64,000 bases of DNA, from the NCBI GenBank assembly GCA_024867545.1, contig JANFNE010000001.1, positions 1,860,001-1,924,000 on the forward strand. Reading direction: 5' to 3'. Below are positions 32,001 through 41,909 of the stretch, piece after piece. Source of the DNA: Phytopythium helicoides (taxonomy: Eukaryota > Oomycota > Peronosporomycetes > Pythiales > Pythiaceae). Made by a program: the position numbers and the translations under genes. The notes under the pieces are model-generated. The model was not told the origin of the DNA and searched no databases. It saw nothing but the letters and a program-made list of their open reading frames with translations. Each line of letters starts with the position of its first letter. Position 1 is the first letter of the stretch.

Positions 32001-33663
32001 CTATTTAGCCAGCAACTCAAACGACGGGCCACTCAAATACCGCACCTCACTCAGCTCACTCCATGGGACCGGCTTGCCTTCAGCTGGATTACAGTCGTCG
32101 ATAGGAAATGGAGAGTCGTACTGCAGCATCGGTTCTGCGCCATTTTCAACAAAGAGTTTTCGCATCTTGAGGCAGAGTCCTGTAACCTCGTCAATACTCG
32201 CGACTTGGCCGCATTGCCATTCACTCACAATCGGCTGCCATGTTTCCATGCATAGCGTGAGCGTCTTGAAGGCGATGACGTCTCCCTCTTTAAAGCTGGA
32301 AGGCTCAAGTGAGCTCACTGGTTGCGGAGCGAGTAGCTCCGATACACCCTGAAAAGAGCAGAACGGTTTGTAAGAATGTTTTCCTAGACTCGGTTGAGAA
32401 TAAACAACAATTTACCACATTCTTCTCCCCTTCGCCACTTGGCTTGTCGAGCACTGTTGCCAGCACCTCGTACGGACGCTTCCAAAACTCTTCGTGTTTC
32501 TTCTTTGGCTTCTTGCGCTGGCCAGCAACTCTGTTTTTGGTATTATCAGTGCTGATGTCTTGTCCCCAACGGCGGCGTTGCCCCACTGTGGTTTGAGTTT
32601 TAGTGAATTCACCACCTTGGGCGGTTGCGTTCTCTTCACAAGTTTGCGCCGGTCCATACTTCTCTAATCCCGTCGAAGTATGAAGTTTGTGCACATACTC
32701 ATTCGATTCAACTTCTCCTTCCTCGACGCTAGGGTCACCGCTAGTACCATCGAAGCGGAAATGAGCCTTCGATCGAGGAAATCGCATTTTGGGTTTGATT
32801 GGTGGAGGGAGCGAAGGTGGAGTCGTTATTGCCTTGGCTACTTCGGTTTGTTGGGTATGATCAGGAACAGCTGGAGCAGAGGCATTCTCAGTTCCATTTC
32901 CGTCGCGTCTGCGACGACGCTGGCGTCGCCGCCTCCGACGAGGTTTCCCATCGGTGTCCATGTCTTCCACCTGCCGTGTTCCAGTAGTCGCAGTGGGCGA
33001 GGTCTTCTTGGTGTCTTGCATTTGCTTGGTCGCCTCGTCTTTCGATCTTCTGCTGGATGCATCCTCGCTCGACGACGAGTCACTGCTGCTATCACTGTCA
33101 CGGCTATCGCTGCTATCACTGCTGCTGCTAGAGAGCTCTGGAACCTTGGCCTTCTTCTTGACATTCCCCTCCATCTGCGCACCTGCCTTCTCCTTCTTCC
33201 CTTCGACCCGTTTGGCCTTCTCCACCTTCTTCTTCTGCTTGGGTTTGCTCTTCTTCTCCAGCTTGTCTTTCTTCGCCCTGTACCGCCTTACCATCCCGTC
33301 CAAGTCCACCTCCTCTTCCTCTGAAGAGGACGAAGATGACGATGACGAGGCCAGCAGCTGCGAGATCTCATCGCGCGCAATCCGTGGCGTCCGCCCCGCG
33401 CCCTGCACCGCGAGGCTGTCGCCGTCGCGCACCACGCCGACCTCCTGGTTGTGTGGCACGTGCAGCCCGTCGATCGCCAGGTCCAAGCCGAGCGGACAGC
33501 GCGCCGCCAGCTCAAACTCGCGCAGCAGCGCGTGCGCCAGGTCCCCCACAAGCTTCGCGCTGCGCGGCAGCAGCCACCAGCAGGCCGAGAAGCCGCGCAG
33601 CCGCAGCACGTGGCGCCCCGCGGCGCCGAGGAACTCGACGCGCACTCGAGGCGGCGGCTCCAT
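32001..33663 (-). CDS. Coilin-like Cajal-body protein, 2 exons
   Basis: Exons 33663-32416 and 32348-32001 join to 531 residues. The N-terminus (about 1-95) has the coilin self-association pattern: RVRVEFL, CWWLLPRSAKLVGDLAHALL, LDLAIDGLHVPHNQEVGVVRDGDSL. The middle is a long disordered region with Ser/Asp/Glu runs, Lys-rich nuclear localisation-like clusters and an Arg-rich box (PRRRRRRQRRRRR). The C-terminal exon (SFKEGDVIAFKTLTL...WQCGQVASID) matches the atypical Tudor-like domain of coilin. Coilin scaffolds Cajal bodies and snRNP maturation. Domain order N-domain, IDR, Tudor-like supports the call despite low sequence identity. Its stop lies about 160 bp upstream of the membrane-protein start on the same strand. 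Confidence 0.7.
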
Positions 33664-33849
33664 GGCGGCTGCGACTCGCTCGGACGCTCCGGTATTTGTG
33701 AAATTGCGGAAAGTGGGACGCGCGCAAATGCAAATGAGAATGCGTAGCCATGTGTTGCAGTGAGAATTCACTGGTGGCAGTGAGGACTCGCACATAAAGA
33801 TAGATTGCCTTCCGTTTCTTGACTGAAGTTGCTTGCTACGCTCAGGGAG

Positions 33850-34185
33850 AGCATTTGATGGATGGACAACGGCGCAGGTTGAGCTTCATGGCAAATACTC
33901 GGTCGAGTGAACGCGAAAGTTCCATCAATACTTGGATCGCGAGGATGGTCACAGTACTCTTGTGGTGCGTTATTACACCGATACCATGCCTCGTCCTGAG
34001 TACGGTCATGGGCTTCGTCCCTCTGGCCAAGCCGAACGAAGGCCGAGACGCTAACTACATGTTCTGGATGCGCTCCTATGTCGTGGCGATCACCATTTTC
34101 TGCGGCCTCTATTAGCTATCTCACTACTTTGAAACATAGATGCCGACTTCAGTTTGCATGGCTGCATTCGAGATCATCGTAGCAA
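33850..34185 (+). pseudogene. Deletion remnant of the membrane-protein family
   Basis: Starts with QVELHGKYSVE, then TGA where the intact paralogue has an Arg codon. A second frame continues with VITPIPCLVLSTVM and AKPNEGRDANYMFW and stops after FCGLY. At about 34143 it jumps straight to a copy of the last exon (GCCGACTTCAG...TCGAGATCATCGTAG), itself lacking several bases. The central 1.4 kb seen in the paralogues is missing. So this is an N-terminus fused to a C-terminus by an internal deletion, plus a nonsense codon and a frameshift. Confidence 0.75.
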
Positions 34186-34438
34186 TCATGCTTGCTTTGG
34201 GTTTCGCTCTGCAATGCAACGAGTTGATGTCATCCACTGACATTATGCTTCTGCCTCTCATGTCATCCTCAACGATTCCCTGCCAATGATATCCCCAAAA
34301 TCGCTGCAAGTTAAATACTTGAAGTATACAAAGATCCCATTTCCACATCAAAGTTACATCGCCAAAATTAGCCGTGCGAACACATTCTGCTCTCAAACGT
34401 TTTGGTGACAAACAAATAGAAGAGACCAAGTACCTCGC
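34186..34438. other. Interval upstream of the second membrane paralogue, nothing seen
   Basis: Short AT-richer stretch. A 101-codon minus-strand frame at 34429-34124 overlaps it but covers the pseudogene end and has no recognisable product. Confidence 0.35.
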
Positions 34439-36249
34439 ATGAAGCTGGTGGATTTCACAAGATACGCGTCAGGAAAAGCCCTGAGACTCTGGATAGCAGC
34501 GTAAGTCGAGCTCCATGGCAAGTACTCGGTTGAGAGAACGCGTAGATTCCATCAATTCTCGGCTCGGGTTCGGTGGCCAAGGGTACTATGGTGGAGCGTC
34601 GTTACGCCAATTCCATGCCTCTTTTTCAACACAGTCATGGACTTTGCGCCTCTTGCAAAACCAAGTGAAGGCCGAGACGCCAACTACGTATTTTGGTTAC
34701 GCTGCTTCACAGTGGTGTTCTTACTAATCTACGGCATCTACCAGCAAATCAGGTTTTTGGCACCCGGTCTCGATTTCACGAATTGTCAGATCGTGTTCTC
34801 GTCCTTTCTAGTCGCAAGCGTGTGCATTCCTTATAACTACATTGTAGCTGGATACGTTGGCATGCCAATTCCGTTCATGCTCCTTACAGGAACCCCTGTG
34901 TTTCTCATTGGAACTGCAGGGGTACTTTTTCTGTTGTTTGGGCGAAAGCTGCGCGATGATCGTGCGACTCGAGTCTTGCTCTTTAGAGCACTTACAATTG
35001 TAAACATTCAGCTTGGACTCACAGTCGTGTACCCAGTTTTCATTTATGGCTTCAATTCGCTACCTCCAAGATACCAGAACCCGTACACGATTCTCCTTCC
35101 CCTTATTAAGCTCGCCGCCAAAAACGCCATGAGCAAGGTTGTCGATGACGACGACATGAAGCCTGAGGTTGTGATTTTCAACATTGAGATCTTCAATGCT
35201 CTTTACGTCTCACTTGCCATGGGGGGAGCATCGACCTGGTCGACTTCTCTTATCCTTTTTGGTATGGATGTTGTACAAGCATGGATTTCTGTCTATGACT
35301 TGCAAAAGCAGGCTCGACATTTACAAGAGCTATTGGTAAAGATACCAGTTTGCTATCGCCAAGACGGTGCGAGTTATTTGGACGTGGCGATTGCTTTGCT
35401 GAACGATGATATTGCTGGTACGCCTGGTGGTGAGGGGGAGATTTATCATGAGAAATGTTCCAGTAAAGTCGTTGATCACGAACAACGAGAAAGTCTCAAT
35501 CGAGCCAGTAAAATATGTTGGCCTCGTGCTAACAGAATACTTAGCATCCCGCCTCAATCAATTGGTCCAGCGAGAAGTGACGTGAGATCGATTCCGCAGT
35601 GTAACTCTGCGGTTGTCAGTCCATTACCAACGTATATATCATCTCAAGTTGTTCACGACTCGTCTCTACAACAAAACCGTGAGAACTTCCTTCGCGTATT
35701 TACGAGCGTCCTTTTCACTGTTGAGTTTATAATTCTTGTTGAGTACACAGAGGTCATCATCCCAGCTTTCTACGGTACGCCACCATTATGGATTGCCCTG
35801 AAAAACTGCGCACAAACTAAGGAGCCCCTTGCTTGACGTTCAGCAGGTATTTACATGACAGCTATGTTTTATCTCCCGAATCGAGCGTTTTACCCTTCGC
35901 TGGCGCACATTGACGAAGATCAACTCCAACACATGATTGCCAACGTGTTTTTGTATGCTGCACTTGAGCTGTTATCGTTCGTGGGCATCGCCATCGTAGT
36001 GCGACGTCTTGTCGGTATCTCAGCAGTACAACAACTGGCTTTTGTGCTCGAGACACAATGGGGCATGGTACAGTCGAAGCTGCTAGCATGGATCTTCTAC
36101 GCCGTTCAGAACTCTCTCGAGCACATGGGTAAGCCCCTCATAAAGATACGATAAGAGTTGCTTGTCAACTAACCGCTTTCTCGCTGCTGTGTTTTGCAGG
36201 CGCCGACTTCAGCTTCCACTTCGCGTGGATGCACTCGAGGTCGTCCTAA
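34439..36249 (+). pseudogene. Membrane-protein paralogue with an early in-frame stop
   Basis: Exons 34439-35774, 35847-36128 and 36200-36249 line up with the three exons of the intact copy at 30029-31842, including VELHGKYSVER, NTVMDFAPLAKPSEGRDANYVFW and MFYLPNRAFYP. The reading frame from the ATG at 34439 meets TAA at 34502-34504, exactly where the paralogue has CAA (Gln) before VELHGKYS. The rest of the frame is intact. Either this is a young pseudogene with one C-to-T change, or translation starts downstream (first ATG 34637, losing one membrane segment), or GTAAGT at 34501 serves as a splice donor. It keeps the family's normal C-terminus (FHFAWMHSRSS). Confidence 0.7.
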
Positions 36250-36441
36250 TCCTAAACCCGGTCACTTCAACACGATGACGTCCGCCGCCACGTCAGGCGT
36301 CAACTCCTCCACCACGCCCTGCGATTGGCCCAAACCCCCTCACAACATCCTCCAATTGGCCAAAACGCTCTCCAGTCCAATCCCCGCCGCGTCGGCCGCG
36401 TCACGCGCCTCCATTACGTCAATTGCGCATTCCCAAGCACC
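36250..36441. promoter_or_regulatory. Promoter region of malate synthase with clustered CCAAT boxes
   Basis: 192 bp upstream of the start codon contain ATTGG near 36323, CCAATTGG near 36352 and CCAAT near 36377. Clustered CCAAT/ATTGG boxes suggest NF-Y-type binding; this is inferred from motif only. Confidence 0.35.
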
Positions 36442-38744
36442 ATGCAGCGGATCGCGCGCGTGCAGGCGCAGCTCTCAGCCTCCACGCCGCTCCACGCTCC
36501 GCTCCACGCGCCGATGGACGTGTCGCTGCCTCCTGCGGGCGCTGGCGGCGCCGATCCGGCCGCCTACGCCGCCGTTTTGACGCCTGGAGCCGTGGAATTC
36601 GTGGCGGAGGTCGCCTCGGCCTTCGCGCTCGACGTCGCCAAGGTCTCCGATGTTTTTTTTTTTTCTCTCTCTCTCTGCTGATAGCCGGTGTTTGGTGAGT
36701 GTAGATGCACCGTGAGAGAGCTGAGAGGAGGCTGGCAGTGGAGCAGCGCGCGTGGAGACCCAACTTCCTGGAGGAGTCGCGCGAGATCCGAGAGGACGAG
36801 AACTGGACGGTCGACCATGTGCCCCAGAAGCTGCGCGACCGCCGCGTGGACGTTGGAGACGTGTCGCCGGCTGAGACGGAGCTGCTACTGCGTGCGCTCA
36901 ACTCTGGCGCGCAGGTGCGGGAGGATGTGGGTTTTGTTGGTGGAGTGGTGCTCACAGTGACAGTTGTCGGTGCCAGGGCGTACAAGTGGACTTTGACGAC
37001 GGTCATTGCCCCACATGGAGCAATACGGTGCGCAGCCACAAGAACATCATGGATGCGGTGCGTGGCCAGCTGCGAGTGCCGTCGGTTAAGCTGGAAATGG
37101 TCGCGGACCCGGCGCTGCTGCTCATCCGACCACGAGCCTGGAACATGGACGAAACGGTACGCACTGCATGAACTAGTGTAGTTGATATCTGGATATTGAC
37201 GCTGATGCTTTGGCAGAATGTGTTGGTCAATGGCGAGGTCGTCCCCGGCGCGATTTTCGATTTTGCTCTCCACTTGTTCCACAAGTGCGGATGCTTTGAA
37301 TAAGGTTTCAAGAAAGTGAAGATTGGTCTAACCTCGTGTTTAATCGATTCACAGCGGCAAGCTTATGTTGGACAAGGGCATAGGGCCGTTCCTGTACCTC
37401 CCAAAGGTACAGGTGCAACGAAAAGTGGAAGTAGCACCTTCTTCTTCGCTTACGACTTCGTGCTTTGGTTCGTGACACAGCTCGAGGGATACCGTGAAGC
37501 CATGCTGTGGCAGCGGATCTTTATCTACACCGAAGACCGTTTGGGTCTTCCGCGGGTAAGCTGTGCTATGCGGTGCAATCACTCAGCTTATTCAATGCTC
37601 ACCAAGCTGTGTTTGTATACCCGAAGGGCACGATCAAGGCAACAGTCCTGATCGAGAACATTTTCGCTGCCTTTGAAATGGAGGAGATTGTGTACGCTCT
37701 TCGCCAACACTCCGGTGGTCTCAACTGTGGCATGTGGGACTACACTGCCTCGATCGTTGTGAACTTTCGCCACTCGCGCGAGTTTGTACTCCCTGATCGC
37801 CAGCGCTACGTGTCCATGAAATCTGACTTCCTCCGGTGCGTGGTTTGGAGGGGTTTTTGCCGTGGCTAATGACCAAGCTAACATTGCATTACGATGCAGA
37901 TACTACATGGAAATGCTCATCAACACGTGTAAGCGCCGGTCGGCAATCGCGACAACCGGAATGGTGCCATTTGTTCTTTCCCAGCTTCCTCCTGGTCTTT
38001 CTGAAGCGGATGCGATCCAGAGAGCCAAGGACGCCAAACGCTCGGAGGCGATGGCCGGTTCTGACGGTGCACTCGTCTACGATCTCGCACTCGTGAAACC
38101 GATCCAGCAGGTGCGTTGAATATGGATTCTCAGTTCCTTTGCTGTTTTATTCACTCTGTGATTGCTACGCAGGTTTTCTCGGAGGTTTTTGCGGAAAAGG
38201 CGGCACAGAGCTCGAGCTTCCATGTTGGCTATGGAGACGCCATTGGGGATAAAGCACTGTTCCGGTCGAAGCTGTTGTCTGTTCCTTCTGGACTCGTGTC
38301 CACTCGCTCTGTCACCACAAATCTGCGCGTTGTGGTTGCGTACATCCTATCGTGGTTTGATGGTCATGGTACTGCTGTGGTAGACGGTTGTGTTGAAGAC
38401 TCGGCTACTGCTGAGATCTCTCGTGCGCAACTCTGGCAATGGGTGCACCACCAGACTCCCATCTCGGATGAGAATTCTCCGAAACAGATTGTCACGGCCA
38501 GGTAAGAGGCCATGTTGACAAGTGTGAAGATGTGGACTAACCCCACACATTTCTCAGACTGTTGCAGTCGATGCTGGACTCGCTTTTGGGTCACGCAGAA
38601 TTTTCGCAGCGATACTCGAAGGCTCGGCTTGACGCCGCACGTTTGCTGACTCTGCAGATGGCGACAACACGAACGCCGCCAACGTTCATCACAACCTTCC
38701 TTCTCCACCAACAAGCGCTCATCGAGTCACTTGCAAGCAAGTAA
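36442..38744 (+). CDS. Malate synthase, 10 exons, divergent active-site motifs
   Basis: Exons 36442-36642, 36705-36914, 36977-37156, 37217-37284, 37355-37412, 37481-37555, 37627-37835, 37900-38110, 38173-38501 and 38558-38744 join in frame to 575 residues, the usual length of malate synthase A. Landmarks: NFLEESREIRED, ALNSGAQ, DFDDGHCPTW, RPRAWNMDE, FHNGKLMLDKGIGPFLYLPK, GTIKATVLIENIFAAFEMEE, GLNCGMWDY, and SDGALVYDLALV holding the probable base Asp. The enzyme condenses glyoxylate with acetyl-CoA in the glyoxylate cycle. Oddities: GLNCGRWDY is normally invariant but Arg is Met here, and DFED is DFDD. The C-terminal tripeptide ASK is not a classic peroxisomal signal. The first intron carries a T12 run and a CT repeat. 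It pairs metabolically with PEPCK in this window. Confidence 0.88.
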
Positions 38745-38885
38745 CCACATACGGTGAAAAGGATGTTTGTTTCGTTTCCTGAAGTGGGCGGCTTTCTCTA
38801 GAAAAGGAAAAGAAAGGAAACGAATGAAATGGCTCGAACGCAAACACAATTTATCTTTAAATTTGGCGACGCATCTAGGCTGTGC

Positions 38886-41198
38886 TCATGATGAGAAGCT
38901 TTCCATGCCCGAGGCCGTCACGTTTTCAACCACCTCATATCCGTTGCCCTTGATCGGCAGCAACATGCCATCGACTTTCTTGTCCTCCTCGCCTGATTGA
39001 AAGCTCTGCACCACAAGCTCACGGTCCATTATCCTTACCAATTCGTCATCCTGAATGCCGCCACTTTCAACGCCAGTCCGCAAGACAACGTCGTCCCGAA
39101 GAAGCTCCTCGAGCTCGTCGTTCGTCAACGCCTTGGGTTGCGCGGGGTCGTCCTGTCCAGCTGGCTGCTGCTTGAAGTGACCACGCTGGATCACGACACG
39201 GTCGAGCTTCCGTTTGTCAAATGCGCGCTGGAGCATGCGATTCTCGAACGAGTTCTCCGTCACTAGGCGATAGACAGCAACGTGGCGAGTCTGTCCGATA
39301 CGGTGGCAACGGTCCTGTGCTTGGTTGTCTTGCTGCGGGTTCCAGTCCGAGTCGAAGAAGATTACCGTGTCAGCCGAAATGAGGTTGATACCCAAGCCGC
39401 CCGCTCGAGTTGACAGCAAGAAGCAGAAGACGTTCTCGTCATCAGCACCTTTTCCTGAACTCTTGGTGCCAGCCTTGACCTTGTTAAAGGTGTCGACCTG
39501 CTCTTGCCGGTCCGCCAACTGAGTATTGCCGTCAAGGCGGCAGTTGGAGTGTCCACGCATGATCAGATAATCTTCCAAAATGTCGAGTACGCGCGTCATT
39601 TGGCTGAAGATAAGGACCTTGTGTCCCTTGCGTTTAAGCTCCATGAGCATCCGATCCAGCACGACCAACTTGCCCGAAGCTTGGACGAGTCGTTCATCAG
39701 TCACGACATTGCCAGCGGCGTCTTTCGGTTCGTCAAACAGGTATGGGTGGTTGCAGCACTTGCGCAGCTGCATGGCGCGGTTACGCAGACTCGAAGTTTT
39801 GAGGCTCGAGCGCATAATATTGAACAGCTTCTTCCCGTACTTGGCCTCCATGGCAGCCTCAAGTTGACGCGTTTGAATCAATTGGTAGTACTCGCGCTGC
39901 AAAGCTGTCATAGGGCAGTAGATGAAGATCTCAGTCTTCGTTGGCAAGTCCTGTATGACATCAGTCTTGAGGCGACGCAGCAGGAACGGGCGCAGGATCT
40001 CGTGCAGCTTCGAGACAATCTCTGCACGCTTCTCACCCGTCAGCAGACCAGCTTGCTCGCTATCGGGGGTCATTGTAGTCGTATTGACCGAAGCGAAAGA
40101 GAACCAGCTCTCAAAGAGCTCGAGGTCGTCAAAGACATCAGGCAAAATGAAGTTGAGCAGCGACCAGAGTTCCGTCAGGTTGTTCTGGAGCGGCGTACCC
40201 GTGAGCAGCAGTCGGTTCTCTGACTTCGCACGCTTGAGCTCGCGAACCAGTTTGCACTCCATGTTCTTGAGACGGTGGCCCTCGTCGATGACAATGTACT
40301 TCCACACAAACCCGCTCGACGTGAACGACTTCGCGTCCTGCATGATCATCTCGTAGGACGTGATGATGACAGGAAAGTCCGGGTCCGAGCGGCGCGACTT
40401 GTGCAGCTCATTGGCGCGCATCTTGCGTCGCGCGACAGCGTTGCCGTGGTACACGATGGTGTTGATGGTCGGTGCCCATTTGGCGAACTCGTTGGACCAG
40501 TTCATGAGCGTTGAGAGCGGCGCTGTGATGAGGTACGGGCCACGCACGCCAAGTGCCTTGAGGTGCGCGATGAGTCCAATCACCTGGATGGTCTTGCCGA
40601 GACCCATCTCGTCGGCCAGAATGCCATTCAGTCCATTCTCAAACAGGTTGCACAGCCAGCGGATGCCCTCGAGCTGGTAGTCGCGCAGCGTGCCGCCCGT
40701 GAGCAGCTTGGGCTGCACGAACGCGGCGTGCGCCTGGCCCTCGCGCTCGCGCGTCTCGCGCACGGCCACGCTAAGCTTGTCCGCGCCCGTCTTCTTGGCC
40801 TTCTTGACTCGCGCGCGCTTGGTCGTCTTCTTGCGCTTGCGCGAGTCGGTCTCCTCCTCCTCTTCCTCTTCCTCCTCCTCTTCCTCCTGGACCTCAGGCG
40901 CGACCGTGGCCGCACTCGCCATGTTGGAGAACAGGAACGTCGAGTAGATGCCAGCCTTCTCCAGCAGATCGTCGAGCTTGGCGAGCTTGGCCGACGCCTC
41001 GACCGGCGGCTCGCTGGCCGCCTGCGCCTGCGCGCGCGCCGCCTGCTGCTGCTCCTGGCGCTCGCGGCGCGCGCGCTGCTCGTCCTCGACCTTCTGCATG
41101 GCCTGCAGCGTCTCGGCGGGCGCGGCGGCGGCCTCGGCGGCCTCGGGAAAGGCGCTCGCGACCATGGCGGCAAGAGCGGAAATGGCGCAGGTGGCCAT
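38886..41198 (-). CDS. LSH/HELLS/DDM1-type SNF2 chromatin remodeller
   Basis: Single exon of about 770 residues from ATG 41198 (MATCAISALAAM). The frame is open to 41615 but overlaps another gene's start. The N-terminus contains the LSH-like DDLLEKAGIYSTFLFSNM, then a Glu run of about 14 residues and a basic KRKKTTKRARVKKAKK stretch. The SNF2 ATPase follows: LRDYQLEGIRWL, DEMGLGKTIQ (Walker A), IDEGHRLKN (DEGH box), LLLTGTPLQNN, then the C-terminal lobe with STRAGGLGINL and QAQDRCHRIGQT. No chromo-, bromo- or SANT domain, as in LSH/DDM1. Family members slide nucleosomes and silence repeats, linked to DNA methylation in plants and mammals. It shares a 176 bp divergent promoter, with two ATTGG boxes, with the gene at 41375. 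Confidence 0.88.
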   Translation of the reverse strand: MATCAISALAAMVASAFPEAAEAAAAPAETLQAMQKVEDEQRARRERQEQQQAARAQAQAASEPPVEASAKLAKLDDLLEKAGIYSTFLFSNMASAATVAPEVQEEEEEEEEEEEETDSRKRKKTTKRARVKKAKKTGADKLSVAVRETREREGQAHAAFVQPKLLTGGTLRDYQLEGIRWLCNLFENGLNGILADEMGLGKTIQVIGLIAHLKALGVRGPYLITAPLSTLMNWSNEFAKWAPTINTIVYHGNAVARRKMRANELHKSRRSDPDFPVIITSYEMIMQDAKSFTSSGFVWKYIVIDEGHRLKNMECKLVRELKRAKSENRLLLTGTPLQNNLTELWSLLNFILPDVFDDLELFESWFSFASVNTTTMTPDSEQAGLLTGEKRAEIVSKLHEILRPFLLRRLKTDVIQDLPTKTEIFIYCPMTALQREYYQLIQTRQLEAAMEAKYGKKLFNIMRSSLKTSSLRNRAMQLRKCCNHPYLFDEPKDAAGNVVTDERLVQASGKLVVLDRMLMELKRKGHKVLIFSQMTRVLDILEDYLIMRGHSNCRLDGNTQLADRQEQVDTFNKVKAGTKSSGKGADDENVFCFLLSTRAGGLGINLISADTVIFFDSDWNPQQDNQAQDRCHRIGQTRHVAVYRLVTENSFENRMLQRAFDKRKLDRVVIQRGHFKQQPAGQDDPAQPKALTNDELEELLRDDVVLRTGVESGGIQDDELVRIMDRELVVQSFQSGEEDKKVDGMLLPIKGNGYEVVENVTASGMESFSS

Positions 41199-41374
41199 AC
41201 TGAGACCAAGAGGTGCGGCGTTTGGTGGCGGGGAGGCGCGAACCACTCCCATTGGATGAAAAGGAGAAGTTGCGATCGATGATTGGCTGATGCAGGGTAT
41301 CAGGTGTAGCCATCTCCATGTGTCAAACCCAACGGACGACGGTATAATTGGGCGAGCCGTGACTGAAACGGAGG

Positions 41375-41761
41375 ATGCCCGCTCCACGCGTGCTCGTGCT
41401 CTCGCTCGTGCTTGTGCTTGGCGGGTGCAGCTTGGCGCTCGTCGCGTCTTCGGATGCGGACAGAGAGGATCCGACGGCCATTGACGCCTCGCTCTTTCCA
41501 GACTACTGGGACTTGAACACCAAGGTACAGTATCCTGGTCGAATGAAAAGATAATATTTTCTGATGGACTGTGTGTGAGTTCAGGACAAGCTTGACTCGT
41601 GTGCCATCGACCCACGCATCCCGACCAACGGAGCGGACCAGCCGCCCGACCAGCTCATCAAAGTCACGGACCGACGGCACCGGCATCCCGTGTTTGCGAG
41701 CATGTGCTCCATCGCGTTCCTCGTTACCATTGTCCTCATCATTGTAGTCTGCACGCAATAA
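41375..41761 (+). CDS. Tiny secreted/anchored membrane protein, 2 exons
   Basis: Exons 41375-41524 and 41585-41761 join over a 60 nt GT-AG intron to 108 residues. The N-terminus (MPAPRVLVLSLVLVLGGCSL) is a convincing signal peptide or anchor. A polar 60-residue segment with one Cys follows, then a C-terminal hydrophobic helix (MCSIAFLVTIVLIIVVC) and a two-residue tail. The topology suggests a small type I membrane protein of the secretory pathway, or, if the first helix is retained, a double-pass protein. Divergent from the LSH gene. No family recognised. Easily missed, because neither exon forms a long open frame. Confidence 0.65.
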
Positions 41762-41909
41762 ACACACTTTCTGCGCTTCTCGCTGCGTCATTCTTCATTT
41801 CGACGCTGTATTTCATTATGGACACCACTGCTCTTAACCTTACGAGCCAGCCAAGCCACGCCAGTCAAAATTGTGCACTCCGTGACCAACTTCTCTCTTG
41901 CTAGCAGCT

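Noticed and set aside
37285..37354. Apparent +1 frameshift and stop in malate synthase after FHKCGCFE
   Set aside because: Using the GTGCGG donor at 37285 and the CAG at 37354 gives FHNGKLMLDKGIGPF, which matches the family and keeps the frame, so no lesion is needed.
41375..41761. RXLR- or Crinkler-type effector
   Set aside because: A signal peptide is present, but there is no RXLR-EER or LFLAK motif and the protein has a C-terminal membrane anchor.
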